Below, piece by piece: positions 17,004 through 26,291 of a DNA stretch of 64,000 nucleotides. A program made the translations under genes and the position numbers. The notes under the pieces were generated by a model. The model saw only the letters and a program-made list of their open reading frames with translations. It searched no databases and was not told the DNA's origin. Source of the DNA: Sphingobacterium paludis (GTDB taxonomy: Bacteria; Bacteroidota; Bacteroidia; Sphingobacteriales; Sphingobacteriaceae); NCBI RefSeq assembly GCF_004364125.1, contig NZ_SNZV01000008.1, positions 186,001 through 250,000 on the forward strand, in the 5' to 3' direction. The first letter of the stretch is position 1, and every line of letters begins with the position of its first letter.

Positions 17004-18167
17004 ATGCGTATTTTCGTTATTCACAACTTTTATCAACATGCCGGCGGCGAAGATCAGGTTTTCGAACAAGAAGTGCGAGAGCTATCGAAAAAGCATGATG
17101 TTAAGGCATACACCGTAAAAAATATGAAGGGCTTAACGGGAGCAGTCCAGTTCCTCCGTTATGTTTGGAATGTTGAGGAAGGCAGGAAGATCATGGGGCA
17201 AGTAAACGAATTTCAACCTGATGTCGTGCACATTCACAATCTTCATTACAGTATAGGCCCCTTAATTATACGGCGATTAAGGAATCGAGGATTGCCAGTA
17301 GTTATGACCTTACACAACTTCCGTTTACTATGCCCCTCGGCGAGCCTATTTGTTGAAGGTGAAATTTTTACGGATAGCGTGCAGCAAAATTTCCCTTGGA
17401 CTGCCGTAAAAAAACGCGCGCTGGACCATTCATTGGGAAAGACGTTGGTCACCGCTTTTGTATACTGGCTACACCGCAAGCTAGGCACTTGGGCGCAGGT
17501 AAATCGCTATATTGTGCTATCCGATTTCGCAAAAAAAATGTTTGCGGAAAGCACCTTTCCTGTTGATCCGGCCCGATTTGTCGTCCGACCAAACAGTATG
17601 GAGCTGCGTCCTATCCAAGCCGATAAAAACAGACGTTTACTCTATATCGGCAGGTTGTCTGCTGAAAAAGGGATTATGCAACTTCTGAATGCGATCAGTG
17701 AAATGGATATTCCATTAGACATCTATGGAACAGGGCCACAGTTGGAAATTGTTAAGCAATTGATCGCCCCCTATCCACATATTCAATACAAAGGCTATCA
17801 AAGCCAAGAAGTGCTCACGAAAGCCATTGCCGAGGCCGATGCACTTGTTGTACCTTCCGTGTGCTACGAAGGAATGCCTATGACGATTATCGAAGCCTTT
17901 GCACAAGGCACTGCCGTGCTCGCGAGCGAGATTGGTATTTTAAAAGAAATGGTGGTACCTTTGTATACCGGCATGCATTTTAACCCGTTTCAGAAAAAGG
18001 ACATCCAAGCGTGTATTGTCGCTTGGAATGAACTTGCTACTGGTAAAAAGCTTGAAGTGGCAGTAAATTGCCGGAATGAATATGCGAAGCATTACACGTT
18101 GGCAAAAAATATGGAGCGGTTATTAGCTATGTATAAGGCTGTCATAACCGAACAAAAAAACAAATAA
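17004..18167 (+). CDS. Family 4 glycosyltransferase
   Basis: GT-B fold retaining glycosyltransferase (387 residues). The N-terminal domain starts MRIFVIHNFYQHAGGEDQVF with the glycine-rich acceptor loop, and includes DVVHIHNLHY and VVMTLHNFRLLCPSA. The C-terminal donor domain has LLYIGRLSAEKGI (GRLxxEKG, about 212-224) and the nucleotide-sugar motif VVPSVCYEGMPMTIIEAFAQGTAVLAS (E-x7-E type, about 285-311). It should act on the cytoplasmic side of the membrane in lipid- or polysaccharide-linked glycan synthesis. It is not next to other polysaccharide genes. The SufT-like gene starts 4 bases after its stop, so the two may be co-transcribed. Confidence 0.92.
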   Translation: MRIFVIHNFYQHAGGEDQVFEQEVRELSKKHDVKAYTVKNMKGLTGAVQFLRYVWNVEEGRKIMGQVNEFQPDVVHIHNLHYSIGPLIIRRLRNRGLPVVMTLHNFRLLCPSASLFVEGEIFTDSVQQNFPWTAVKKRALDHSLGKTLVTAFVYWLHRKLGTWAQVNRYIVLSDFAKKMFAESTFPVDPARFVVRPNSMELRPIQADKNRRLLYIGRLSAEKGIMQLLNAISEMDIPLDIYGTGPQLEIVKQLIAPYPHIQYKGYQSQEVLTKAIAEADALVVPSVCYEGMPMTIIEAFAQGTAVLASEIGILKEMVVPLYTGMHFNPFQKKDIQACIVAWNELATGKKLEVAVNCRNEYAKHYTLAKNMERLLAMYKAVITEQKNK

Positions 18168-18171
18168 AGGT

Positions 18172-18501
18172 ATGAGTATCATCATTATGGATAAACTGAA
18201 TCTTGCGAAAGAGATTCAGGCACAACTCGAAACAGTATACGATCCGGAGCTTCGCCCCGCGAACATCGTGGATCTTGGATTGGTATACGAAATTATCACT
18301 AAAGAGGGCGGGATCGCGAAGATCGTGATGACATTAACAGCACCTGGATGCCCCGTGGCTGGAGAAATCATGAACGAGGTTCAGGAAAAGGTGGCCGCTG
18401 TGCCCGGCATAAGTGAAGCCTTGGTGGAATTAACGTTCGACCCGCCTTGGACAAAGGACATGATGACCGAAGAAGCAAAACTGGAACTGGGTTTCCTTTA
18501 A
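18172..18501 (+). CDS. MIP18/DUF59 iron-sulfur assembly protein (SufT-like)
   Basis: Small cytosolic protein of 104-109 residues with the DUF59 fold, implicated in maturing iron-sulfur proteins. It shows VYDPELRPANIVDLGLVYEI (the DPE and DLGLV motifs) and TLTAPGCPVAGEI with the conserved Cys, then ELTFDPPWTKDMMTEEAKLELGF, the family's C-terminal signature. The Met at 18187 (MDKLNLAKEI) is an equally likely start. It follows the glycosyltransferase by 4 bases; no suf or isc cluster is in the window. 'SufT-like' is family-level naming, not proof of that role. Confidence 0.9.
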   Translation: MSIIIMDKLNLAKEIQAQLETVYDPELRPANIVDLGLVYEIITKEGGIAKIVMTLTAPGCPVAGEIMNEVQEKVAAVPGISEALVELTFDPPWTKDMMTEEAKLELGFL

Positions 18502-18643
18502 GAGGCGAATTCCAATAAGAAGTTCCGGTTGAAAAGCAACCACCTATCTGCATTGCTTTAAGATTGTCAAGCCATCGCGCCAAATGGCCTGATGTGCTTG
18601 GTCTACCGTTACCGGATGTCCGAAGTTGCCTTTAGCCTACAGT

Positions 18644-19891
18644 TTAGGACGATTTACTAATAGACTCTTCCAACTGTTCAAGTGTCTTCTTCGCCTTTAC
18701 AGGTACTTGATCTTTACCGAAAAGCACTTGCCATAAATTTCGGGATTCTTTGGTCAACAATGGTGAAATAATCGAAAGAATGAGCACGTACACCACAACG
18801 AAGGACTGAATGATCGGCAACAAAGCGCCCGCCTTACCAATATTAGCCATGATAATGGAAAACTCGCCGCGCGCAGACAGCGTAAAGCCAATATCAAAAG
18901 ACGCTTTCGGCTTTCTACCCGAAAACTTGGCGGCGAAATACCCAGACGCCAAATTCCCTAAAATAGTAATAAAGGCCGCCAAAGCCGCCCAGCCCACAGC
19001 ACCACCCAATGTATACATATCAATAGATAGACCGAAGCTGAAAAAGAACATGGCACCAAAAAAATCCCGGTAAGGAGCAATCATGCCCTCAATCTTCTTA
19101 ATATATTTCGAATCAGCAAAAACAAGTCCTGCCATTAAAGCGCCAATCGCTTCGGCTACATGAATGGTTTCTGAAAACCCAGCAATAATAAACAGTAGAC
19201 TGAACACGATAAGGATAAAAAGCTCGGAAGATTTCTCTTGCAAAAGCTTATCAATCGCGGGAACCAACTTCCTTCCCAGCACAAGAAAGGTCAGAATAAA
19301 GCCTAAGGCTAATAGGGACGTTCCAGCCACGGACCAAAACGAAGTACCCCCAGTCAAGATCAATCCTGATAAAAAGGAGATATGCATGGCTATAAAGAGA
19401 TCATCAAACATAATCATGCCCATAATAATCTCTGTCTCCGCATTAGCCGTTCGTTTTAGATCGGTTAACACTTTCGCAACAATTGCTGTCGATGAGCTCG
19501 TCATGACGCCGCACAGCACCATCATTTCCTTAAACGGTAAATCCATCAGCCAACCGATGAGTAGGCCGGATACGAAGTTAAGGAGAACATAAATCGAGCC
19601 TCCGGTAACGATGGCTTTTCCCGACTTCATCAGTCGGCCCACCGAAAACTCTAAGCCTAAATAAAACAGCAGAAATAGCACGCCGAGCCTGCCCATGAAA
19701 TCAATAAAAGGCTTGCTCTCGGTAAACGTTAAATCTATATGCCAGAACTGCGGGGCATGCTGCCCCACCACCATACCAATAATGATAAAAAAAGGAATTA
19801 CCGAAAAACGCAGCCTATTCGCTAAAAGCCCAACGACCGCAACTAAAAAAACAGCAATACCAACTTCTAATATTAAGGTAGGTGACAACAT
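18644..19891 (-). CDS. khtU: Cation:proton antiporter, KhtU-like (CPA2)
   Basis: Inner-membrane antiporter of the CPA2 group (415 residues, about 12 membrane segments) expected to exchange potassium or another monovalent cation for protons. Markers are LGLEFSVGRLMKSGK, the TSSSTAIVAKVL segment in the ion-binding region, AEAIGALMAGLVFADS, and SARGEFSIIMANIGK near the C-terminal part of the membrane domain. There is no C-terminal TrkA/RCK domain on the chain; that part is supplied by the gene 4 bases upstream, the two-gene arrangement of Bacillus subtilis KhtTU. Such pairs protect against high internal potassium or alkaline stress. Confidence 0.88.
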   Translation of the reverse strand: MLSPTLILEVGIAVFLVAVVGLLANRLRFSVIPFFIIIGMVVGQHAPQFWHIDLTFTESKPFIDFMGRLGVLFLLFYLGLEFSVGRLMKSGKAIVTGGSIYVLLNFVSGLLIGWLMDLPFKEMMVLCGVMTSSSTAIVAKVLTDLKRTANAETEIIMGMIMFDDLFIAMHISFLSGLILTGGTSFWSVAGTSLLALGFILTFLVLGRKLVPAIDKLLQEKSSELFILIVFSLLFIIAGFSETIHVAEAIGALMAGLVFADSKYIKKIEGMIAPYRDFFGAMFFFSFGLSIDMYTLGGAVGWAALAAFITILGNLASGYFAAKFSGRKPKASFDIGFTLSARGEFSIIMANIGKAGALLPIIQSFVVVYVLILSIISPLLTKESRNLWQVLFGKDQVPVKAKKTLEQLEESISKSS

Positions 19892-19895
19892 AGAA

Positions 19896-20375
19896 TCAAA
19901 TTAGAATTTCTTTCAAAAGTTTAATGTTCGCTTTTTTTCCTGCAACAACCAATGTCGTTCCTGGCGTGATAACAAACTCAGGACCGGGATTGATAATAGT
20001 TTCATCCTCCTGGATCGCTGCAATAATGGACGCTCCTGTACGCTGACGTACGCCCAGATCTCCGATACTCTTATGCACACCATCGCTAGATGCGCCAACT
20101 TTGTACCATTCAATGCGCAAATCGTCTAAGGCGACTTCCATGGTTTCCAAGGCTTTTGGCTTGTAGGACAATCCTCCAATAATACCGGCAACTTGGCGAG
20201 ACTCTTCATCCGATAGCGTCATGACACAGTGCGTTTCGCTGTCGTCGTCCTCTGAGCGGTAAAGTTCTCGTCTTCCGTCATCGTGTATAACAACAACCAT
20301 GTTATCGCCTGCTTCTGTATCGATTTGGTATTTTTTCCCAATACCAATCAAGTCACTTTCTCTAACTATAGACAT
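19896..20375 (-). CDS. khtT: RCK_C regulatory subunit KhtT-like
   Basis: Cytosolic regulatory subunit of the adjacent antiporter (159 residues). The N-terminal half (RESDLIGIGKKYQIDTEAGDNMVVVIHDDGRRELYR) is typical of KhtT. The C-terminal half is a TrkA-C/RCK_C domain: GASSDGVHKSIGDLGVRQRTGASIIAAIQ then ETIINPGPEFVITPGTTLVVAGKKANI, the fold that in KhtT senses a nucleotide second messenger (c-di-AMP in Bacillus). It is followed after 4 bases by the transporter gene, so the two are surely one transcript. The ligand in this organism is unknown. Confidence 0.9.
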   Translation of the reverse strand: MSIVRESDLIGIGKKYQIDTEAGDNMVVVIHDDGRRELYRSEDDDSETHCVMTLSDEESRQVAGIIGGLSYKPKALETMEVALDDLRIEWYKVGASSDGVHKSIGDLGVRQRTGASIIAAIQEDETIINPGPEFVITPGTTLVVAGKKANIKLLKEILI

Positions 20376-20721
20376 AGTAAAAAAATTTAGTTGTTTTTGT
20401 ATCTGTAAATACTACAAACATTTGGCTACAAAATTACTAAAAATATTACACATTAAGCCCGTTGCAGATGGGGTAATACCATGCCGACGCTCCAAGAGGT
20501 GAATTTTAAGACATACCGGAATGTAACAGCGTAAAAATACATCCCCTCACCCACTTTTTTATCATCTAACCGTTATAATTGAAACTGATTTTTGCCTATG
20601 TTTGAATGGGTAAATTAAGCAGGTTAACACAACAACATGAAGCCGTTCTGTCTGAATACAGCAGTGTACGGTGAATCGGACACTAATCGCTTGATAAACT
20701 TAAGACAAACAACAAATCAAG
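20376..20721. other. Divergent spacer khtT / yceI
   Basis: About 345 bases between divergent genes. A TATGTTTG at 20597-20604 fits the Bacteroidota -7 element and would give yceI a leader of about 110 bases. I see no further structure, and no convincing small gene. Confidence 0.4.
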
Positions 20722-21291
20722 ATGAAAAAAACAATTTTACTGGTAGCTTTTTTAAGCGTCATCACCGCAACTATGGCGCAGCGTACAAATTTAATTATCG
20801 ATACCAAAGCATCCACCGTGCATTGGACGGCAAAGAAGGTGGTGGGTGGCCACGAAGGCACGATCAACCTGAAAAGCGGATCGCTACAAACTGATAAAGG
20901 TAAGATCGTCGGAGGCGAGTTTATCATCGATATGAATTCGCTGGCTTGTACCGATGCACCGAAATTAACCGGCCATTTAAAGAATGAAGACTTTTTTAAC
21001 GTGCCGGAGTATAGTACTGCGAAGCTTGTTATTACCAAAGTAGATAACAGCAAAGCTAACCCCGTGCTTCATGGAAATCTGACGATAAAAGACAAAACCA
21101 AGGCGATATCGTTTCCGGCAAAAGTAACGAAGTCTGATGGCAGCGGATTGGAAGCGGAGGCAATGGGCATCAAAATCAACAGGCTTGATTTTGATATCAA
21201 ATATCGTTCGGCAAGCTTTTTCGCTGATTTAGGCAACCGCGCTATAGAAGATGAATTTACTTTGGATGTTAAAATAAAAGCTAAAAAATAA
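20722..21291 (+). CDS. YceI-family periplasmic lipid-binding protein
   Basis: Exported protein of 189 residues with a clear signal peptide (MKKTILLVAFLSVITATMA, cut before Gln20). The mature part has the YceI beta-barrel signature: DTKASTVHWTAKKVVGGHEGTINLKSG near the start, GGEFIIDMNSLACTD, a GHLKNEDFFNVPEYSTAKL block, and LTIKDKTKAISFPAKV. YceI proteins bind isoprenoid-like or fatty lipids in an extended barrel in the periplasm; some are induced by stress or high pH. The stop codon lies inside the hairpin of a strong terminator shared with the converging gene. Confidence 0.93.
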   Translation: MKKTILLVAFLSVITATMAQRTNLIIDTKASTVHWTAKKVVGGHEGTINLKSGSLQTDKGKIVGGEFIIDMNSLACTDAPKLTGHLKNEDFFNVPEYSTAKLVITKVDNSKANPVLHGNLTIKDKTKAISFPAKVTKSDGSGLEAEAMGIKINRLDFDIKYRSASFFADLGNRAIEDEFTLDVKIKAKK

Positions 21292-21321
21292 TAAAAGAGA
21301 GCCCTGCTCTCTTTTATTATT
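21287..21321. terminator. Bidirectional terminator between converging genes
   Basis: A perfect 16-bp stem (21287-21302 and 21306-21321; arms AATAATAAAAGAGAGC and GCTCTCTTTTATTATT) around a 3-base loop has A-rich and T-rich flanks, so it can act in both directions. It overlaps the stop codons of both yceI (21289-21291) and the MBL gene (21317-21319). Confidence 0.88.
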
Positions 21322-22102
21322 TTTTAGCAACATCGATAATATGGTATGAGCCGTCTTCGCGTTGTTCACCTTTGCCGATGGCCATCGTTTTGGAGTGGTA
21401 AAACAGGTAGGTCCAATTGGCCGCACGCCCCTCTTCCCAGTACTGGTTCCTCAAGTCACGAGCCTTACGCCCATCATAATCATACTTGGCGATAAAATTC
21501 TTAAAGATCTCTGCCGGATCCGGTAAAACATCGCCGCCAAAAAAGTAATGTTCACCATCAATATGGATATGGAAAGCTTGATGAAATGGCGTGTGCGCCC
21601 CATTTACTTCATAGCTGATCTGTTCGTTAATCTGTCCATCTCCATCCAGCAACACTAAGTTCCCGCTACGCTGAATGACGTCAAAAATTTCCGTGCGGTA
21701 CGAAGAGTTTTCACCACTAAAGGCATACTCCCACTCGCCACGCTGCACAAAGTATTCGGCATTTGGGAAAGCTACACGCGCTGCACCATCTGTAAAAGCG
21801 ACCATCCCCCCGGTATGATCTTTATGCAGGTGAGACATCAATACGTACTTCACATCGGCTGGATCGTAGCCCAGTTTGCGTATGTTTTCGTGCAACAGCA
21901 GTCCGCCCTCGTCGTCAGCAAAGCCTAAACCCGTATCGCAGAGGATAAGGCCATCTTCCGAAACGATCAAGAAAGGATGAACATGTACGAAAATAGAGCC
22001 TTTGCGTGTATGTGGATCATCTTTCTCCGGATCGAAAGGAACGAATGCTTTGGAAGCATCGACAGAAAACGATCCCTCATAAAGTGAATAAGCTTTAATC
22101 AT
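21317..22102 (-). CDS. MBL-fold metallohydrolase
   Basis: Metallo-beta-lactamase superfamily hydrolase (261 residues), cytosolic with no signal peptide. The zinc-binding HxHxDH motif is HLHKDH (His91, His93, Asp95, His96), followed by TGG; further ligands are expected in GAHTPFHQAFHI and YFFGGD. The family covers quorum-quenching lactonases, glyoxalase II-like enzymes and others; the LILCDTGLG segment before the motif resembles lactonase-type members, but the substrate cannot be fixed. The gene converges on yceI and is divergent from recJ. A minus-strand TATCTTTG at 22218-22211 is a possible promoter element. Confidence 0.85.
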   Translation of the reverse strand: MIKAYSLYEGSFSVDASKAFVPFDPEKDDPHTRKGSIFVHVHPFLIVSEDGLILCDTGLGFADDEGGLLLHENIRKLGYDPADVKYVLMSHLHKDHTGGMVAFTDGAARVAFPNAEYFVQRGEWEYAFSGENSSYRTEIFDVIQRSGNLVLLDGDGQINEQISYEVNGAHTPFHQAFHIHIDGEHYFFGGDVLPDPAEIFKNFIAKYDYDGRKARDLRNQYWEEGRAANWTYLFYHSKTMAIGKGEQREDGSYHIIDVAKK

Positions 22103-22217
22103 TTTTTATTTTTTTATAATCCCGTAAGCCCCAAGGCGTTCACCCGGCCGAACGGGCATCTATTAGGTAAACCAATTTACAAAACGTATATTTACACGTT
22201 AATACAGCTGCAAAGAT

Positions 22218-23912
22218 ATGCAAAAAAGGTGGGTCGTAAAGCCAAAAAATGATGTCCAGAAAACCAACAAACTGCGTGATGAGCTGGGTATAAGCCCTAT
22301 CATCGCAGCCTTGCTTCTCCATCGGGACATCGACACCTTCGAATCTGCTAAAACATTTTTCCGCCCATCTTTAGACATGCTCCACGATCCATTTCTTATG
22401 TGCGACATGGATAAGGCCATTGCACGCATAGAACGTGCGATTGGGAATAAAGAAAAAATCCTTATTTACGGCGACTATGATGTGGATGGTACGACAGCTG
22501 TTTCCGTAGTGTATAGCTTTTTCCGGGATTTTCACTCCGGATTAGAGTTCTACATACCAGACCGGTATCTCGAAGGCTACGGAATCTCAACGAAAGGGAT
22601 CGACTACGCGCACGAAAACGGATTCTCCCTGATTATCGCTTTAGACTGCGGTATTAAGGCGGTTGACAAAGTAAGCTATGCTAAATCGAAGGGCATCGAC
22701 TTTATTATCGGCGATCACCATCTCCCTGGCGCCAGCATTCCAGATGCGGTAGCGGTTCTTGACCCTAAACGTATAGACTGTCCCTATCCTTACAAAGAGC
22801 TCTCAGGCTGTGGCATTGGTTTCAAGATTATCCAGGCATTCATACAAAAGAACGAAATGGATATACAGCTCGCATATCAGTATTTAGATCTGGTAGCAGT
22901 CAGTATTGCATCCGACATTGTTCCTATCACGGGTGAAAACCGTATACTTACCCATTTTGGGCTGCGTAAACTGAATAGCAATCCAAATTGCGGACTTCAA
23001 GCATTAATTAACCTCTCTTCGAAAAAAACTGGGCAATTTTCTGTAAATGACATCGTCTTCCAGATTGGGCCGAGGATAAATGCTGCAGGAAGAATAGAGC
23101 ATGCGAAGGATGCGGTGAAACTGCTCATATCCAAATCGCTGCAGGAAGCGAAAGATTTTTCAACAACCGTAGATGACCAAAACAACCTCCGCAAGGATTT
23201 CGATTTGAAAATTACGGAAGAAGCTTTGGCTATCATCGGCGAAGATGAAATCCTGCAAGCACGCAAGTCCACCGTGCTTTTTAAGGAAGACTGGCACAAA
23301 GGGGTGATTGGTATTGTGGCATCCCGGTTGACGGAGAAGTACTATCGCCCAACGATTATTTTGACCCAGACGAATGGACATATAGCCGGATCTGCACGAT
23401 CTGTCCTTGGATTTGATCTGTATGAAGCGCTGAGCGAGTGTAGTGAATTATTAGAACAATACGGTGGGCACAAGTATGCCGCAGGCTTAACCATGCGCTT
23501 GGAAAACGTGCCGGCATTTCAGGAAAAGTTTGAATTAGTTGTGAGCAACAGCATCAAACCAGAAATGTTGCAGCAGGAAGTGCTGGTCGAAGCCGAATTG
23601 GAGCTGAAAGAAATTGATGCTAAATTTCATCGGCTACTCAAGCAGTTCGAGCCATTTGGCCCTCAAAATGAAGCACCTATTCTTTTGACAAAGAAGGTGT
23701 ATGGAACGGGCTATATCGTTGGCACCAACCATATTAAAATTACGGTCCGCCAAGAAGGAAGTTCTCCTTTCGACTGTATAGGTTTTGGATTGGCTGAACA
23801 CATACAGCATGTGAATGCGGGCCACGCATTTGACATTTGTTATACGATAGAGGAAAACACCTGGCGCGGCAAAAAGAATTTGCAATTAAATATCAAAGCA
23901 ATTCGATATTAA
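22218..23912 (+). CDS. recJ: Single-stranded-DNA exonuclease RecJ
   Basis: 5'-3' exonuclease acting on single-stranded DNA in recombination and mismatch repair (564 residues, usual length). DHH-superfamily motifs are present: [14 protein letters not shown] (81-94) and GDHHLPG (165-171) with the DHH triad at 166-168. The DHHA1 part contains [33 protein letters not shown] and [11 protein letters not shown]. The C-terminal OB-fold (FGPQNEAPI, then [10 protein letters not shown] and FDCIGFG) is complete. lptB starts 32 bases after the stop, and lptB, GH3 and ilvE follow at short spacing on the same strand, so one transcript is likely. Confidence 0.95.
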   Translation: MQKRWVVKPKNDVQKTNKLRDELGISPIIAALLLHRDIDTFESAKTFFRPSLDMLHDPFLMCDMDKAIARIERAIGNKEKILIYGDYDVDGTTAVSVVYSFFRDFHSGLEFYIPDRYLEGYGISTKGIDYAHENGFSLIIALDCGIKAVDKVSYAKSKGIDFIIGDHHLPGASIPDAVAVLDPKRIDCPYPYKELSGCGIGFKIIQAFIQKNEMDIQLAYQYLDLVAVSIASDIVPITGENRILTHFGLRKLNSNPNCGLQALINLSSKKTGQFSVNDIVFQIGPRINAAGRIEHAKDAVKLLISKSLQEAKDFSTTVDDQNNLRKDFDLKITEEALAIIGEDEILQARKSTVLFKEDWHKGVIGIVASRLTEKYYRPTIILTQTNGHIAGSARSVLGFDLYEALSECSELLEQYGGHKYAAGLTMRLENVPAFQEKFELVVSNSIKPEMLQQEVLVEAELELKEIDAKFHRLLKQFEPFGPQNEAPILLTKKVYGTGYIVGTNHIKITVRQEGSSPFDCIGFGLAEHIQHVNAGHAFDICYTIEENTWRGKKNLQLNIKAIRY

Positions 23913-23944
23913 AATATATTTGTAATCAAACGATTAAGGAGCTG

Positions 23945-24679
23945 ATGATTTTAAAGGCGGAACATTTGATTAAAAAATACAAGCAGCGTACTGTTGTGAA
24001 TGATGTGTCCTTTCATGTGGAACAGGGTGAAATTGTGGGTCTACTGGGCCCCAATGGCGCAGGGAAAACCACCTCTTTTTACATGATTGTAGGGCTAATC
24101 AAACCAAATGACGGCCATGTATTCCTGGATGAGCAAGAAATTACGCAGGATGCGATGTTCCAACGGGCACAGAAAGGTATCGGCTACCTTGCACAGGAAG
24201 CTTCCGTTTTTAGAAAGCTGTCCGTTGAAAATAATATTCTCGCCGTTCTAGAAATCCATTATCCTAATAAAGAAGAACGCCTAGCTAAACTGGAAGAATT
24301 GCTGACAGAATTCAGCTTGCACCGCGTGCGCAAAAATCGTGGCGATCTATTATCCGGCGGTGAAAGACGCCGTACAGAAATCGCTCGCGCCTTGGCGGCC
24401 AACCCGCACTTCATCCTGTTGGATGAACCGTTTGCCGGGGTAGACCCGATCGCCGTAGAAGAAATCCAAACCATCGTTTCCAAGTTGAAGCGTAAAAACA
24501 TTGGTGTGCTTATCACAGATCATAATGTGCAGGAAACGCTTTCCATAACCGATCGAGCGTATTTGCTGACGGAAGGTAAGATCATGCTTACAGGCACACC
24601 AGAAGAGATTGCTGATAACGAGCTGGCACGTAAATTTTATTTGGGCCGCCATTTCGAGCTACGGCGGAAAAAACTATAA
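23945..24679 (+). CDS. lptB: LPS export ABC transporter ATPase LptB
   Basis: Cytoplasmic ATPase that powers lipopolysaccharide extraction from the inner membrane by LptFGC. Walker A is GPNGAGKTT (about 35-43), the Q-loop region is [19 protein letters not shown], the signature is [16 protein letters not shown], Walker B is [13 protein letters not shown], and the switch His is in [10 protein letters not shown]; the combination QEASVFRKL with SGGERRR marks LptB. The frame is open from 23837 inside recJ, but only the ATG at 23945 ([14 protein letters not shown]) gives the family N-terminus. The other lpt genes are not in the window. Confidence 0.94.
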   Translation: MILKAEHLIKKYKQRTVVNDVSFHVEQGEIVGLLGPNGAGKTTSFYMIVGLIKPNDGHVFLDEQEITQDAMFQRAQKGIGYLAQEASVFRKLSVENNILAVLEIHYPNKEERLAKLEELLTEFSLHRVRKNRGDLLSGGERRRTEIARALAANPHFILLDEPFAGVDPIAVEEIQTIVSKLKRKNIGVLITDHNVQETLSITDRAYLLTEGKIMLTGTPEEIADNELARKFYLGRHFELRRKKL

Positions 24680-24705
24680 TTGCAAGCCAACTAGAACTAT
24701 AGACC

Positions 24706-26220
24706 ATGGAATTACTTAATTCTCTATTTACGTGGATTATGAAAAAGCGCATTCATCAGATTGAGCTTTTTATGAAATATCCACATGATGTGCAGGAGGA
24801 ATGGTTCCAAAGTTTAATTGCTACTGCGGAAGCTACCGAATGGGGAAAAAAATACGACTATAATAGTATCCTCACCCCAGAAGAATACAAAGAACGGGTG
24901 CCGATACAGGACTACGATGATGTAAAAGGCTATGTAGACCGCATGATTAAAGGCGAGCAAAATGTGCTCTGGCCTACAGATGTAAAATGGTTTGCCAAAT
25001 CATCAGGTACAACTTCTGACCGTTCAAAATTTATTCCCGTTAGCATGGAAGCATTGGAAGACTGCCATTATCAAGGCGGTAAAGATATGCTTTCCATCTT
25101 TTGCCACAACAAACCCGAGAATAAGGTGTTTACCGGAAAATCTGTCGTCATTGGCGGGTCTTCCCAGATCAATAATTTTAGTCCTGACTCCTATTACGGC
25201 GACCTTTCATCTATCCTTATTCGGAACCTCCCCTTCTGGGCTGAATTTAAACGTACGCCTAATTTGGAAGTGACCCTAAATCCCAACTTTGAAGAAAAGA
25301 TTGATCAAATTGCGGAAATTACAATTAAAGAAAACGTCACCAGTCTTGCCGGCGTGCCTACCTGGAATATTGTCATGGCAAAACGTGTTTTAGAAATAAC
25401 AGGTAAAGACAACCTTTTAGAAGTGTGGCCAAACCTAGAATTCTATGGACATGGTGGGGTCAGTTTTAAACCATATCGGGAGCAGTTTAAGGCCTTAATA
25501 CCGTCGGAAAACATGTACTACCTGGAAAATTACAACGCCTCAGAAGGATACTTCGGTCTGCAAGATCAATCGGACTCAGATGATCTCCTGTTGATGTTGG
25601 ACTATGGTATCTACTACGAATTTTTGCCGATGGAAAATATCCACGATGAACATCCTCGAACATTAGGTCTCCATGAGGTTGAGCTTCACAAAAACTATGC
25701 GCTAATCATCTCCACCAATGCCGGATTATGGCGCTATAAGATTGGCGATACCATACGTTTCACATCGCTTTCCCCCTACCGCTTCCAGATTTCAGGCAGG
25801 ACAAAACATTACATCAATACCTTTGGGGAAGAACTGATTGTCGACAATGCTGAACAAGCTCTACAACAAGCCTGTAAGAAAACGGATGCCGTTATAAAAG
25901 ACTACACCGCGGGGCCAGTGTATTTTAGAAATAAAGAAGCCGGTGCACATGAGTGGATTATCGAGTTTGAAAAACAACCCAGCGACTTTCAGCAGTTTTG
26001 CGAAATTCTTGACGACACACTTCGCGAAATCAACTCAGATTATGATGCAAAGCGGTACAAAAACATGGCCTTAGGCTTTCCTATCGTCCATAATGCGAAG
26101 ACCAATGTGTTTTATAAGTGGATGAAACACCGGGGGAAACTCGGCGGGCAAAATAAAGTTCCGCGTTTAGCAAATGACCGCATCTATCTGGAAGAATTGC
26201 TTAAAATGATCAACGCCTAA
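24706..26220 (+). CDS. GH3 (auxin-responsive promoter family) acyl-adenylating enzyme
   Basis: Bacterial member of the GH3 family of the ANL adenylating superfamily (504 residues). In plants GH3 enzymes activate auxin, jasmonate or benzoates with ATP and join them to amino acids; the bacterial substrates are not known. The nucleotide motifs are visible: SSGTTSDRSKFIPVS (about 99-113), YNASEGYFG (276-284) and WRYKIGDTIRF (342-352), the last being the YxxGD motif. QISGRTKHYINTFGEELI marks the hinge to the C-terminal domain. It starts 26 bases after lptB and is followed by the branched-chain aminotransferase gene, so an amino-acid-linked reaction is plausible but unproven. Confidence 0.9.
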   Translation: MELLNSLFTWIMKKRIHQIELFMKYPHDVQEEWFQSLIATAEATEWGKKYDYNSILTPEEYKERVPIQDYDDVKGYVDRMIKGEQNVLWPTDVKWFAKSSGTTSDRSKFIPVSMEALEDCHYQGGKDMLSIFCHNKPENKVFTGKSVVIGGSSQINNFSPDSYYGDLSSILIRNLPFWAEFKRTPNLEVTLNPNFEEKIDQIAEITIKENVTSLAGVPTWNIVMAKRVLEITGKDNLLEVWPNLEFYGHGGVSFKPYREQFKALIPSENMYYLENYNASEGYFGLQDQSDSDDLLLMLDYGIYYEFLPMENIHDEHPRTLGLHEVELHKNYALIISTNAGLWRYKIGDTIRFTSLSPYRFQISGRTKHYINTFGEELIVDNAEQALQQACKKTDAVIKDYTAGPVYFRNKEAGAHEWIIEFEKQPSDFQQFCEILDDTLREINSDYDAKRYKNMALGFPIVHNAKTNVFYKWMKHRGKLGGQNKVPRLANDRIYLEELLKMINA

Positions 26221-26291
26221 ACAATTTCGACTATTCCGGTTATCATCTATTAATTCTTTTTTCTAAATTGCACATTCTTAATTTTAAAGGG

